Shown: positions 7,562-17,023, counted from the first letter of the stretch. The stretch is 64,000 nt of DNA from Planococcaceae bacterium Storch 2/2-2 (GCA_009740415.1 WOYE01000009.1:434001-498000), one strand, 5' to 3'. Notes: generated by a model from the letters alone, not told the origin. Program-made: numbers and translations.

Positions 7562-10486
7562 CTATTGCATCGGTTTCGTTAAACGTTCTTTGGCGAGTAC
7601 GATCTGTAATCGTTCCCCGTTTTTCTCTTTTTCAAGCCATTCGTCGATCATCGCTTCGTACGCTTCACACGTCGGGTTCGTCCAGACGAGTGTTTCGTCC
7701 GATTCCTCTGAACGTCCGTAATGAGCGGCTTCCGTCGCCGTCCATACATACGTTTCATAACGACCGTTCGCTTCGAGAGGAGAGGACGCTGCATGTTCGT
7801 CGCGTAAAACCGGCCGCTGCAACAGAGCGTGTGCCGTCTGTGTAAAGTAAGCGGGCAACTCGCTTCGGTCGATCGGATACGGTGAAAAGGCGAGCGGTTG
7901 GAGGAGTGGTTCCTCGTCTGTCGCTCGGTCTTCGAACAACGTAATGAGTCGACCGACGTGCCCGTTCGCATACACCGTCGAAAGAGGCGCTCGTTCGATG
8001 TCGTCGAGTATGAGTGTTTGTGTCATTTCAACCGGGATGCGGTGAATATGTTCGTACGTCGTAACGATGAGTGGCAAACTCGGTCCGATCGTTTCAAACA
8101 GTCGGAACAAGTCGGTTTCGTTCGCTACTTCGGTCCAGTCGCCAGTGTCGATCCATTGGATCCGCTGAAAAGCCATCCGTGCCTCGACGACGTTTCGCTC
8201 ACATTGTTTCATCTCATCGAGCAACGTCCGATATGTTTTCCACCGTTCGTGAAAGGCCGGTTCGTTCGCAAGTTGACGTTTCGCTCGCTCGACGACGTAC
8301 CAATCGTCCCACCGTTGAAGCGCAGCGTCCCAAGAAGGCGAGTCGTACGTCTGTTTCATTCGTTCGTACAAATCCGGTGCATCTCGTTTGACGCGGTTCA
8401 TCGCCTCGTACGTTTGTGCGGCTCGTTCGCTCGCGCGGACGTTTTTTTCGTACGCTTCGACGAACGGTTCGATCGTTTCGAGTTCACGGCGGTCGATGCG
8501 CTCGATCCATTGTTGCCAAAACGGATGCGGGTGTGCGGCCGCATGCTTTTTCAGAGCGGACGTCCACTGGTCCGTTCGGAGTGGAATGTATTGCATCGCT
8601 ACGAAAATTTTACGCAATTCAATGTTGCGAACGAACTGTTCTAATGTCGAAAAGTCGGTGACGAGTGCGACGATGAACGGATAATGACGAAGGATCGTCA
8701 TCCACTGTTTATGCAGTTCAATTCGCTCGCTCATCATCGTGCGCAACATCGCGAGTTGCGTTTTCGTTCGTTCGAGCGACGCGTGATCGGACGGATAAAA
8801 CGGTTCAAGCAATTCAATCGCTCGTTCGTACGCGCGTTGAAGTTCGACGAATTGCATCACTTCGCGCAGTTGTTCGATCGATTCGATTTTATCGTCGTTG
8901 TATCGCAGCCGTTCGATCCGCTCTAAATGCGGTTCGAGTTCTTTCGGTACGAACCATTGTTGCGTCAACATGTTTTTCTTTCGTTCGGCGGACCGGTCGA
9001 GAATGACGTGGATCGACTGTTGAATCGCTGTATACGAGACGTCGTTCGGTCGTGAAAAGATATCGCCGATTCGTTGAAACGAAGCGAGTCGTGTGAGCGT
9101 ATCGTAATACGTCGAAGCGGTCGTAAACGTCGTATCGAAGAGCGAGCCGTCTCCTCGAAAGATATCGTCGAGCGCTTCTTCCCATTGAGCCGGGTACGTC
9201 GCGATATGTTGTTCGAAGGCGTCGACCCATTTTTTTAGTTCGCTTTCCAGTCGTTTCAGTTCGAGAGAAGGGAGCGGTTCGAGCGCTCGTTGGATCGTTT
9301 CATCTTCTGAATCGATGTAGCGTGACGCTCGTTTCATCGCTTCGGTTTCTTCTTGAAACGCTTCGTTGATCGCTTCGAGCTCTTCATTAGACATACGGTC
9401 GAACGGTACGATGCGATCGGACGTTTCAGGAACGGGATGGCGCAACCCGTCGAGACAACGCGCGACGATTTCTTTCGGAAGAAGCGCATCCGTCGGGGAA
9501 TAATCGAACGGCAACGTCGTCCGTCGTGCTCGTCGGATCCGTTCGACTTCTCGTTCGTTCGTCTGTTCGTCGAAAGCAGCATCGCGTCGTAACGCTTCGA
9601 TGAGCTCTTGTCGTTGACGCGCGACGCGCTCGCTCGCTTCGGAAAATGCGTCGTATCGTTCGGTCACGTCCATTTCATCGATCAGTGGAACGGAAGAAGC
9701 TAAATAGTTTCGCATCCATGTGCGCGCATTCGTCGTCTCCGAAATGTAAACGCTATGAGGAAACGTTTCAGCGAGTCGTTTCGCTCGTTTCTCTTTGCTC
9801 GTGACGTATACGATCGACGACGAAGTTAACGCTTCTTGTCGCAGTAACGTTTCGCGGTCGATGCGCGGTGCGCGAATGACGAGTCGGTCATACGTTGCGA
9901 ACGTATCTACCGTCCAAGGAGCGACGTCCGGTCGTTGGCCGATCGGTAGCGGAATGCCTCGACGTTTCCAAGCGAGCGGTGGTGCGTCGATCGGATAAAA
10001 CGTTCCGACCGCTCGGAATGCGGGCGTCGTTTGTTCGTCGACTAAAAATGGCTCGAGGGAGCGGACGAGTTGGACGACTTCTTCGTACGTCATCTCATCG
10101 GCTTCGAGTGCTTGACGAATCGTCTGTTCCACTTCTTCCGCGAGATTCGCTCGTAAGCCGTTCGGTAAGTAAAATGAAAATAAAGAAAGGGGATCGTATT
10201 CGATGACGACTTCGCCGTTCGTCACGTCCCACGTAATCGGAGCGGATTGATAGGCGAACGGTTCAACGGTTCCGTCTTCGTATACCCAATGCCCGCACGT
10301 AAATAAAAGGTGCGATGCTTCTTTCAGTCGGTCCGCTCGTTCAATCGGAACGATCCAACCGTTTTCAATGGATGTGGCCGTCGTATGCCACGTGTGGGAA
10401 TCGATCGGTGGTGTTTCGTTCATCCACCGTTTCCATTCCATACTTTCTACGAATGTATCATAAGCGGTTCGTTCCCATTCGTTCAT
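7562..10486 (-). CDS. Large SF1-helicase-like protein with decayed ATPase motifs
   Basis: A 974-residue soluble protein rich in Glu, Arg and coiled-coil-like helices. The layout recalls the large DUF4011/AAA_11-type SF1 helicases: LVIRAPRIDRETL (about 202-214) sits where Walker A is expected and SSIVYVTSKEKRAKRLAE (about 223-240) where motif Ia is expected. TLILDDIERAP (about 824-834) and GRLITLFEDRA (about 845-855) resemble motifs II and III. There is no GxGK[ST] and no DEAx, and the C-terminal helicase half is very short. I infer a pseudo-helicase; this is structural analogy by eye. The ATG has GAGGTG 8 bases upstream, and nsrR follows with coupled translation. Confidence 0.55.
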   Translation of the reverse strand: MNEWERTAYDTFVESMEWKRWMNETPPIDSHTWHTTATSIENGWIVPIERADRLKEASHLLFTCGHWVYEDGTVEPFAYQSAPITWDVTNGEVVIEYDPLSLFSFYLPNGLRANLAEEVEQTIRQALEADEMTYEEVVQLVRSLEPFLVDEQTTPAFRAVGTFYPIDAPPLAWKRRGIPLPIGQRPDVAPWTVDTFATYDRLVIRAPRIDRETLLRQEALTSSSIVYVTSKEKRAKRLAETFPHSVYISETTNARTWMRNYLASSVPLIDEMDVTERYDAFSEASERVARQRQELIEALRRDAAFDEQTNEREVERIRRARRTTLPFDYSPTDALLPKEIVARCLDGLRHPVPETSDRIVPFDRMSNEELEAINEAFQEETEAMKRASRYIDSEDETIQRALEPLPSLELKRLESELKKWVDAFEQHIATYPAQWEEALDDIFRGDGSLFDTTFTTASTYYDTLTRLASFQRIGDIFSRPNDVSYTAIQQSIHVILDRSAERKKNMLTQQWFVPKELEPHLERIERLRYNDDKIESIEQLREVMQFVELQRAYERAIELLEPFYPSDHASLERTKTQLAMLRTMMSERIELHKQWMTILRHYPFIVALVTDFSTLEQFVRNIELRKIFVAMQYIPLRTDQWTSALKKHAAAHPHPFWQQWIERIDRRELETIEPFVEAYEKNVRASERAAQTYEAMNRVKRDAPDLYERMKQTYDSPSWDAALQRWDDWYVVERAKRQLANEPAFHERWKTYRTLLDEMKQCERNVVEARMAFQRIQWIDTGDWTEVANETDLFRLFETIGPSLPLIVTTYEHIHRIPVEMTQTLILDDIERAPLSTVYANGHVGRLITLFEDRATDEEPLLQPLAFSPYPIDRSELPAYFTQTAHALLQRPVLRDEHAASSPLEANGRYETYVWTATEAAHYGRSEESDETLVWTNPTCEAYEAMIDEWLEKEKNGERLQIVLAKERLTKPMQ

Positions 10487-10523
10487 TAGTGCTTCACCTC
10501 AACAGTAATCATTTTGTCTGTTC

Positions 10524-10532
10524 AGTATACCA
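10524..10532 (-). promoter_or_regulatory. Extended -10 promoter of the helicase-like/nsrR operon
   Basis: On the minus strand TGGTATACT reads as an extended -10 element, 38 bases before the ATG at 10486. The -35 is poor (GATTCT at 17 bp), as is common with extended -10 promoters. Confidence 0.45.
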
Positions 10533-10664
10533 TTGATTGCGATTAGAGAATCAATCGAAAGCGAACGGAACGATTGAAAAAGAAAAAGGAACGAATCACA
10601 TCCGTTCGAAAGATCGATGAGGTTTTTAAAAGATGAGGCGAATGATTAAATCTATTTTCTATGT

Positions 10665-10737
10665 ATTGTAGTTAAAAAGACTCATAATGCTTTTAATTTT
10701 CGTTATTTTTATAAAAAAGTGAAAAAACAACTACAAT
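10665..10737. repeat. 9-bp inverted repeat in AT-rich leader
   Basis: ATTGTAGTT at 10665-10673 and AACTACAAT at 10729-10737 are perfect inverted copies separated by 55 bases of AT-rich DNA. It could be a two-site operator or a long stem in the amidase leader RNA. Confidence 0.4.
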
Positions 10738-10902
10738 TTTGTTCTTTTTTTATGAAAGAGAGGTGAAAAAATAGGAAAAAATCTTCCATTCGTTAAAAAA
10801 TATCCAACTTCTAGTCGATTGACGAAAAAATTGAACATTGTTAACTTGAAAGAAGAACGAAAAACGAAAAATGAACGAGTTTACAGAAATGAGGAGATGA
10901 CG

Positions 10903-12408
10903 ATGAACCGTGAGGAATATGTAACGTACGATGCGGTAGAGCTAGCAGGTTTAATTCGAGCAAAAGAGGTGACGGCGGAAGAGTTGATCCGGGTGAGCGC
11001 AGAACAACAAGAAGCGGTGAACGGAAAAGTGAACGCTGTCGTTCACGATCGATACGAACGAGCTTACGAAGTCGCGGACGATTACGAAAAGCAGTTGCCG
11101 TTTAGCGGTGTTCCTTTTTTATTAAAAGATATCGGTCAATCCCTCAAAGGGGAACGGATGACGTCAGGGGCCCGTCTCTTGCAAGAAGAGCGAGCGTCTC
11201 AAACATCACATTATGCAAGCGCTTTAAAGTCGGCAGGCTTCATCTTTACAGGCTTTACGAATACGCCTGAATTCGCTTTGAAAAACATTACCGAACCGGC
11301 GTTGCACGGGCCGACGAAAAATCCGTGGAATACGGTTTATTCAGCAGGAGGGTCGAGCGGTGGGGCAGCCGCTGCTGTGGCGAGCGGAATCGTCCCAGTA
11401 GCCGGAGCGAGCGACGGAGGCGGTTCGATTCGGATACCTGCTTCATTTACCGGTTTGATCGGTTTAAAGCCGACGCGTGGTCGTACGCCGGTCGGTCCTG
11501 GTGTTGGACGCAATTGGCAAGGTGCGGCGACCGATTTCGTCTTGAGTCGGACGGCGCGCGATACGGCAGCCGCTTTAGATGCGCTCAGTGTGTACCAACG
11601 GTTTGCGGCGTTTCATTCACCGCTTTACAAAGACGGCTACCTTCAAACGTTAAAACGTCGTCCGCAAAATCAACGAACGTTCGGTTTCACACTCGAATCG
11701 CCAACGGGTGAACCGGTGAGCGAAGAGGCGAAACGGGCGGTTGAAAAGTTGATCCGTTATGTCGAAAAAGAAGGGCACTACGCGGAAGAGGTGAAATGGC
11801 CGGTCGATGCGCAAGCGCTCATGCACGACTATTACGTTATGAACAGTGGCGAGATGCACGGTGTCATGCGTCAGTTGGAACGCCGTTTCGGCGCGCACGT
11901 TTGGGACGAAGTGGAGTTTGAAACGTGGATGCTTGCAAAAGCAGGCGAATCGGTGCTCGGGTCGGATTATGCAGCGAGCATTCATGCGTGGGACGTCGCG
12001 TCGATTCACATGCACGACTTCCACGAAACGTACGACTTTTTCGTCACGCCGACGACTGCGAAATGCGCACCGAAAGTAGGCGAGTTGACGAAATCGATCG
12101 AAGAGCAAAACATGTGGAAAGAACAGCTCCAACGCGATCCCGGTCGAGCACCGCTCACGATTTACGACATGTTTGCGGACAGTTTTTCGTATACGCCGTT
12201 TACACAACTGGCGAATATGACGGGACAACCGGCGATTTCATTGCCGCTTCACGTCGGAGAAAACGGGCTGCCGATCGGTGTTCAAGTGATGGCGCCGAAA
12301 GGAAAAGACCACCGTCTATTACGTCTCGCTGCTCATTTGGAACAGTCGGACGTCTGGGAAGGGTTACGACAGAGCCCATTACTGAAAGACCGAACGTTTA
12401 CGAGATAA
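10903..12408 (+). CDS. Amidase-signature family hydrolase
   Basis: A protein of 501 residues in the amidase signature family. The Ser-cisSer-Lys triad is visible: Lys in PFLLKDIG, and the serines of [15 protein letters not shown] and [13 protein letters not shown]. Members hydrolyse amides or act as GatA-like transamidase subunits; no GatB or GatC partner is here, so it is probably a stand-alone amidase. I chose the ATG at 10903 because GAGGAG ends 6 bases before it; the ATG at 10897 is too close. A strong terminator follows, so it is monocistronic. Confidence 0.87.
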   Translation: MNREEYVTYDAVELAGLIRAKEVTAEELIRVSAEQQEAVNGKVNAVVHDRYERAYEVADDYEKQLPFSGVPFLLKDIGQSLKGERMTSGARLLQEERASQTSHYASALKSAGFIFTGFTNTPEFALKNITEPALHGPTKNPWNTVYSAGGSSGGAAAAVASGIVPVAGASDGGGSIRIPASFTGLIGLKPTRGRTPVGPGVGRNWQGAATDFVLSRTARDTAAALDALSVYQRFAAFHSPLYKDGYLQTLKRRPQNQRTFGFTLESPTGEPVSEEAKRAVEKLIRYVEKEGHYAEEVKWPVDAQALMHDYYVMNSGEMHGVMRQLERRFGAHVWDEVEFETWMLAKAGESVLGSDYAASIHAWDVASIHMHDFHETYDFFVTPTTAKCAPKVGELTKSIEEQNMWKEQLQRDPGRAPLTIYDMFADSFSYTPFTQLANMTGQPAISLPLHVGENGLPIGVQVMAPKGKDHRLLRLAAHLEQSDVWEGLRQSPLLKDRTFTR

Positions 12409-12415
12409 TCGGTAC

Positions 12416-12445
12416 GCACGGAAATGATCCTTTCCGTGCTTTTTT
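12416..12445 (+). terminator. Terminator of the amidase gene
   Basis: A 9-bp perfect stem (GCACGGAAA with TTTCCGTGC), 6-base loop and six T residues. Confidence 0.9.
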
Positions 12446-12459
12446 CGTCTGCCGAGCAC

Positions 12460-12493
12460 GTTTGTCGGAAAAACATACGGGTAAGGGTATAAT
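12460..12493 (+). promoter_or_regulatory. Possible sigma-B-like or sigma-A promoter of the CoA-disulfide reductase gene
   Basis: GTTTGT (12460) and GGGTAA (12479) are 13 bases apart, the form of a general-stress sigma-B promoter. A consensus TATAAT at 12488 overlaps but has no -35 at the normal distance. Either could drive the gene starting at 12519. Confidence 0.35.
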
Positions 12494-12518
12494 CGATAGA
12501 GAGAAAGGGGTTGTTTTT

Positions 12519-13850
12519 ATGACGAACTATGTCATCGTAGGTGGAGATGCAGCGGGAATGAGCGCTGCGATGGAAATTGTCCGTGCGGATGAAACGGCGC
12601 ACGTGACGACGTTGGAACGAGGGAACATTTACTCGTACGGGCAATGCGGATTGCCGTACGTATTGGACGGAAGGATCGCTTCGACCGATCGCGTCATCGC
12701 TCGAACGCCCGACACGTTTCGTGAGAAGTACGGCATCGATGCACGAGTCGGTCATGAAGTGATGCGTCTCGACCGGGCGCGCAAAGAAGTGTCAGGGCGG
12801 ACGGAACGAGGTGAGACGTTCACTGTACCGTACGACCGATTGCTCATCGCAACAGGTGCTGAACCGGTCCGACCGAATTGGCCGGGTGCCGATCTTGCGG
12901 GCATTCAGTCGTTCAAAACGATTCCGGATACGAAAGCGTTGCTCCGCGCGATGCAAACGAGTGAAACGATCACGATCATCGGAGGCGGATACATCGGATT
13001 AGAAGTAGCGGAAGCGTTGACGGAAGCGGGAAAACGAGTACGTCTCATCCAACGGGGACCGCGTGTCGCGGCGATGTTTAGTGAACGGTTGACGGAAGTT
13101 ATTGAAGCGCGCGCACGTGAAAACGGGATCGAACTGTTGACGAACGAGTCGGTCGAATCGTTTGAAGGAGACGCACGTGTGGAATGTGTCGTGACGAATC
13201 GCGGCTCGTATGCGACCGATCACGTCATCGTAGCGATCGGCGTTCGACCGGCGACGCAATGGGCAGAAGAAGCGGGACTTGCGACGTTACCGAACGGCGC
13301 GATTCGGACGGATCGTTCGATGCAAACGTCGGACCCTTCGATTTACGCAGCAGGTGATTGCGCCGCTCATTTCCACCGCGTGTCGGAAACGGATCAATAC
13401 GTCCCGCTCGGAACGACGGCGAACAAGCAAGGACGTGTCGCCGGTCGAGCGATGGCTGGCCGGCATGCGAAGTTTCGAGGCATTCTCGGGACGAGCATTA
13501 TGAAGTTTTTCGACGTCACTGTTGCGAAAACCGGTTTGAACGAAGCGGATGGCAAGCGCGAACGCATCGCTTGTGCTAAAAAAGAGTGGACCGGTCCTCA
13601 CATCGCAGGCTATTATCCAGGAAACGAACGGTTGACGACGATTTTATATTATGACGAACGGACGCGCCGTTTACTCGGTGGCGAATGGGTCGGTGGAGCG
13701 GGTGTCGATAAGCGAGTCGACGTCGTCGCGACGGCGATTCATTTCGGAGCGAGCATCGACGAATTGCTCGATCTCGATTTATCGTACGCTCCTCCGTTTA
13801 ACGGCGTGTGGGATCCGATTCAACAAGTCGCACGACGCATGCAGCCGTAG
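12519..13850 (+). CDS. cdr: CoA-disulfide reductase-like FAD/NAD(P)H oxidoreductase
   Basis: A 443-residue pyridine-nucleotide-disulfide oxidoreductase with an FAD-binding VIVGGDAAGMSAAMEI at the N-terminus, the single redox Cys in SYGQCGLPYV, an NAD(P)-binding IIGGGYIGLEVAE and the second FAD motif YAAGDCAA. Tyr in DLSYAPPF near the C-terminus fits CoA-disulfide reductases. It keeps low-molecular-weight thiol reduced in bacteria without glutathione. NADH oxidases share this fold, so the exact substrate is not certain. I chose the ATG at 12519, preceded by AAAGGGG; the longer open frame upstream runs through the amidase gene and terminator. Confidence 0.82.
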   Translation: MTNYVIVGGDAAGMSAAMEIVRADETAHVTTLERGNIYSYGQCGLPYVLDGRIASTDRVIARTPDTFREKYGIDARVGHEVMRLDRARKEVSGRTERGETFTVPYDRLLIATGAEPVRPNWPGADLAGIQSFKTIPDTKALLRAMQTSETITIIGGGYIGLEVAEALTEAGKRVRLIQRGPRVAAMFSERLTEVIEARARENGIELLTNESVESFEGDARVECVVTNRGSYATDHVIVAIGVRPATQWAEEAGLATLPNGAIRTDRSMQTSDPSIYAAGDCAAHFHRVSETDQYVPLGTTANKQGRVAGRAMAGRHAKFRGILGTSIMKFFDVTVAKTGLNEADGKRERIACAKKEWTGPHIAGYYPGNERLTTILYYDERTRRLLGGEWVGGAGVDKRVDVVATAIHFGASIDELLDLDLSYAPPFNGVWDPIQQVARRMQP

Positions 13851-13986
13851 TCGTTCTTTTTAGAGAAAAAGAGCAAAAGTCGCGCGCACGACGGAAAGAT
13901 TTGGTACGATAGACGAGGACAGTTACGAAAAAAATCGTACCGCACGAAGCTGCCGAGCGGGCAGTGAGCGAAGGGAGAGAAAGTGA

Positions 13987-14307
13987 ATGGAAAAAATCAC
14001 TTCATTTGAGCAGTGGCAAACGTTGCAACAAGAACAACCGACGATGGTCCTTTACGTCAAAGTAAACGACTGTTCCGTCTGTGAAGGGTTGTATCCGCAA
14101 GTCGAGCCACTTCAACACGATTATCCGTTCCCGTTTTATCAAGTGAACGCATCGGAAGTGCCTGAAATGGCAGGACAGTTGTCGCTCTTTACAGCACCGG
14201 TCGTCGTTCTCTTTTTACAAGGGAAAGAATACACTCGTTTTGCGCGATTCATTCCGATGGAAGAATTGAAAAAGCGTCTCGACGAAATCGTTCAATGGGA
14301 GGCTTAA
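13987..14307 (+). CDS. Thioredoxin-like protein with CxxC motif
   Basis: A 106-residue thioredoxin-fold protein. CSVC sits near residue 29 after the beta strand TMVLYVKVND, and the cis-Pro is in LSLFTAPVVVLF. There is no signal peptide, so it acts in the cytoplasm. It ends three bases before the ccdC start, and both are likely one operon. It may serve thiol exchange; the linkage with CcdC suggests a role near cytochrome c maturation, which is inference. Confidence 0.78.
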   Translation: MEKITSFEQWQTLQQEQPTMVLYVKVNDCSVCEGLYPQVEPLQHDYPFPFYQVNASEVPEMAGQLSLFTAPVVVLFLQGKEYTRFARFIPMEELKKRLDEIVQWEA

Positions 14308-14310
14308 TCG

Positions 14311-14832
14311 ATGCGCGTCACTAATTTCTTGCCGGACGTGTTGACGAATTTACCGACGTCGTACGTCATTATCGGCTCGACGATCTTTTTTATTTTCATG
14401 GGAACGATGGGGTTGATCGTCCGTCAAAAGGCGGCGAAGCGACCGATCAACGCTAAAAAGATTTTATTGCCTCCTCTTTTCATGTCGACAGGAATGGCGA
14501 TGTTTTTCTTTGAAGAATTTCAAGTCCCTTGGCTTCAAGTGTTTGAAGCGATCGGCGTCGGGATGATTTTTTCAACGATATTAATTAAGACGACGAATTT
14601 TGAACGACGGGACGGCGATATTTTCGTCAAGCCGTCGAAAGCCTTCATTTTTATATTAGTCGGATTGTTAATTTTCCGCGTCATTTTAAAGTCGTTTTTA
14701 AGTACGTCGATCGACGTCGGCGAACTCGGTGGCATGTTTTTCCTTCTCGCGTACGGCATGATGGTGCCGTGGCGCATCGGCATGTATTTGAAGTATAAAC
14801 AACTCGTCGCTGAAGAAGCGAGCACATCTTAA
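14311..14832 (+). CDS. ccdC: CcdC-family membrane protein
   Basis: A 173-residue membrane protein with five predicted helices. The central RPINAKKILLPPLFMSTG block is characteristic of CcdC (YneJ), a Bacillus protein encoded with the cytochrome c biogenesis factor CcdA. CcdA itself is not in the window. The nearby DUF2621 (YneK-like) gene keeps part of the Bacillus ccdA-yneI-ccdC-yneK neighbourhood. The molecular role of CcdC is not established. Confidence 0.82.
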   Translation: MRVTNFLPDVLTNLPTSYVIIGSTIFFIFMGTMGLIVRQKAAKRPINAKKILLPPLFMSTGMAMFFFEEFQVPWLQVFEAIGVGMIFSTILIKTTNFERRDGDIFVKPSKAFIFILVGLLIFRVILKSFLSTSIDVGELGGMFFLLAYGMMVPWRIGMYLKYKQLVAEEASTS

Positions 14833-14849
14833 GCGATCCATTCGATACG

Positions 14850-14892
14850 AACCGTCACGATCCTTTTTATTTAAAGGATGTGGCGGTTTTTT
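14850..14892 (+). terminator. Terminator after ccdC
   Basis: AACCGTCACGATCCTTT pairs with AAAGGATGTGGCGGTT with one bulged base and two wobble pairs, followed by six T residues. Confidence 0.85.
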
Positions 14893-14978
14893 GATGGCAT
14901 GAAAGATTGAGTAAATGGCTGGAAAAAGGGAAAGGATGACCGAAAGAAACAAAGAATGGAAAAAAGGAGAGATGTCTC

Positions 14979-15965
14979 ATGAAACGAACGACTCAACGAT
15001 TAGGACTCGCGTTGCTCGGAACGGCACTCGTCACGATGCCGGTTGTCGCGAGCGCGGCTCCGTTTGACCCCTTTCCGGACAAGCCGTCGGATCCGGTCCA
15101 AGTGATCGAGCAATACGAATGGTTATTTGAAGAAGATGAATTTCGTGGAGGAACGAACCCGATTTCAACGAATCCGACCGTGCAGTTTGATTACGACGCG
15201 TTCGGAAACATTCACGTGAAGCTCGGTCAGTTAGGTCATTTTAAGACGTACCGTGCAATCATCGGTTTATTCGATGCGTCGGGTGATTTCACGCCGGTTT
15301 ACTACGACAACTTCCATACGCCCGTCGGAAAAGAGCGAACGTACATTTTCAAAGATCGAGGCGATCAAATGGAAACATACGGACCGTACACAGTGAAGGT
15401 GATGTTGAAAGCCGGCAGCTTTAACGAATCGGAACTGCATACGTGGACGGTTCCAGAGCGGCCACCGTTGACGCTTGCACATATGATTCAACGTTTGCGC
15501 GATCGCGATGTCGTGAGCGGGTATCCAGACGGGTCGTATCGTGAACATGAAAAGATGGAACGTGTGCACGTTGCGCTCATGTTGCACCGAGCACTCGATC
15601 TTCAGCCGATTCATGAAGCGAAAACGTTCAAAGACGTACCGGAATCGTACCGCGGGTTTGAAGCGATTCGCGCCTTGCAACGAGCTGGAGTTGTCGACGG
15701 TTCGAAAAGCGGTCATTTCCATCCGACCGATCCGGTGACGCGCGCGCAAATGGCGAAAATGATGGTGACGGCGTTCGGGTTGAAAACGAAAGGCGAAGCG
15801 CCTCGGTTTGAAGACGTACCGGACGGTCATTGGGCGAAGTCGTACATCGATGCACTTCGGACGAATGACATTACGCTCGGTGTCGATGAAACGCATTTCG
15901 ATCCGGAGGGAACGGTGACGCGCGGACAATATGCTCGATTTTTATACAGAGCACTCGAGCGATAA
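14979..15965 (+). CDS. Secreted S-layer-homology (SLH) domain protein
   Basis: A 328-residue protein with a signal peptide cleaved after ASA (about residue 26). A domain of about 140 residues, which I do not recognise, is followed by three SLH repeats. The repeats show GYPDGSYREHEKMERVHVA, FKDVP...GVVDGSKSGHFHPTDPVTRAQMA and FEDVPDGHWAKSYIDAL. SLH repeats bind pyruvylated cell-wall polymer, so the protein is probably wall-anchored. GGAGAG precedes the ATG. It is flanked by terminators on both sides and so is expressed alone. Confidence 0.87.
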   Translation: MKRTTQRLGLALLGTALVTMPVVASAAPFDPFPDKPSDPVQVIEQYEWLFEEDEFRGGTNPISTNPTVQFDYDAFGNIHVKLGQLGHFKTYRAIIGLFDASGDFTPVYYDNFHTPVGKERTYIFKDRGDQMETYGPYTVKVMLKAGSFNESELHTWTVPERPPLTLAHMIQRLRDRDVVSGYPDGSYREHEKMERVHVALMLHRALDLQPIHEAKTFKDVPESYRGFEAIRALQRAGVVDGSKSGHFHPTDPVTRAQMAKMMVTAFGLKTKGEAPRFEDVPDGHWAKSYIDALRTNDITLGVDETHFDPEGTVTRGQYARFLYRALER

Positions 15966-15970
15966 CAGAA

Positions 15971-15998
15971 GCGTAGGCGATATTCGTCTACGCTTTTT
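15971..15998 (+). terminator. Terminator after the SLH protein gene
   Basis: GCGTAGGCGA pairs with TCGTCTACGC (one G-T pair), loop of three bases, then a T-run. Confidence 0.85.
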
Positions 15999-16030
15999 CG
16001 TGGTACGATAAGAAGAAAAGGAGGGGTCCG

Positions 16031-16945
16031 ATGGATATTCGCTCAGGACGTGAACATTATTTGTTGCAGTTGGAAAAGTTAAACAAGTCACGCCATACGT
16101 TAAAACAGTACCGCATCGATTTAGAACAGTTGGAACAATTTGCGAACGAACAACGAATCGATGACGTGACGACCGATCGCTTTGCACAATTTGCGGTCGC
16201 TTATGAAACGGTGCTCATCGACAAAGGGTTCAAACCGACATCGGTTCGCCGAAAAGTGTCGTCGTTGCGCTCATTTTTACGATTTTTGCATACGGGTGGT
16301 TGGTTGAGTGAGCCGATTCATGAACGGATCGTTCATACGCAAGCGTATCGCGTCGAAACGACGCTCCCGACGCTTGAAGAAGTCGCCGCGCTGTATTCGT
16401 TTTATCCGTGGCTGGAACCGGTCGAATCGTACGCGGAATGGACGGTCGTTCGCAATCGGACGATTTTACGTCTCATGATCGATACCGGGATGAAAGTGAA
16501 TGAAATTTGTCAATTGCGGTACGGCCAAATCGGTTGGCACGAAGAGGAGTTGTCACTTTACGGAAGAGAGGGGACGTTTCGAACGGTGGACGTGCCGCGT
16601 CGAGCGATTCTCAATTTGAACGATTACGTCGCGTTAACGGCCGCATATTTCGACGACGACTGGCAATCGACCGATTACGTCTTTTTCAGCGATCGAACGA
16701 TGAAGAAGCGAGCGATGAGCGAACGGACGGTCGAACGGCTCGTGCAACGTGCGACCGAATCGTTAGGTACGTCATCGCGCGGGTCGGAGTTACGGTATTT
16801 TCGATTGTTGCAAAAAGCGCTTCAGACGGAAGACGAAGACGTATTGACCGAACGATTCGGGTACCGTTCGGCTGCTCAATTGGAGCAACGATTGAACTGG
16901 TTGCTCGTCGATCAGAAAAAAACGAAAAAAAACGACGAAAAGTGA
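16031..16945 (+). CDS. Tyrosine-recombinase-like protein lacking catalytic residues
   Basis: A 304-residue protein with the two-domain plan of XerC/XerD: an N-terminal SAM-like DNA-binding half and a C-terminal catalytic-fold half. The catalytic Arg of TGLR is Lys (DTGMKVNEI, K155), HxxR is S252-x-x-R255, the later His is Tyr (G277-Y278), and no Tyr follows that could be the nucleophile. It should therefore bind DNA but not recombine it. GGAGGGG precedes the ATG. It sits among housekeeping genes, not in a phage or integron. Confidence 0.72.
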   Translation: MDIRSGREHYLLQLEKLNKSRHTLKQYRIDLEQLEQFANEQRIDDVTTDRFAQFAVAYETVLIDKGFKPTSVRRKVSSLRSFLRFLHTGGWLSEPIHERIVHTQAYRVETTLPTLEEVAALYSFYPWLEPVESYAEWTVVRNRTILRLMIDTGMKVNEICQLRYGQIGWHEEELSLYGREGTFRTVDVPRRAILNLNDYVALTAAYFDDDWQSTDYVFFSDRTMKKRAMSERTVERLVQRATESLGTSSRGSELRYFRLLQKALQTEDEDVLTERFGYRSAAQLEQRLNWLLVDQKKTKKNDEK

Positions 16946-16989
16946 CAACCTTTCGCCGTGTGAAACGTTCTATTCATCGTGTAGGGGAA

Positions 16990-17023
16990 GAAGCGGTGCG
17001 CTCATTTGGCAACCGCTTCCTTT
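16990..17023 (+). terminator. Terminator of the recombinase-like gene
   Basis: GAAGCGGT pairs with ACCGCTTC and is followed by CTTTT. The stem covers the last codons of the convergent YneK-like gene. Confidence 0.6.

Larger units (their letters stand above)
10487..10902. other. AT-rich intergenic region before the amidase gene
   Basis: This 416-base gap is clearly more AT-rich than its flanks. It holds the minus-strand promoter of the helicase-like gene and a 9-bp inverted repeat. An open frame runs from 10819 into the amidase, but it lacks a ribosome site and looks unlike the amidase family, so I treat it as untranslated leader. Confidence 0.5.

Noticed and set aside
10819-10902. N-terminal extension of the amidase frame
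   Set aside because: Lys/Glu-rich, AT-rich, without ribosome site; the ATG at 10903 has one and matches the family start.
11925-12518. N-terminal extension of the CoA-disulfide reductase frame
   Set aside because: It runs through the amidase gene, its terminator and the likely promoter. The FAD motif and ribosome site place the start at 12519.
15267-15929. 220-codon frame antisense to the SLH protein gene
   Set aside because: It lies fully inside a convincing gene on the other strand, has no ribosome site, and its Arg/His-rich composition is typical of shadow frames in this genome.
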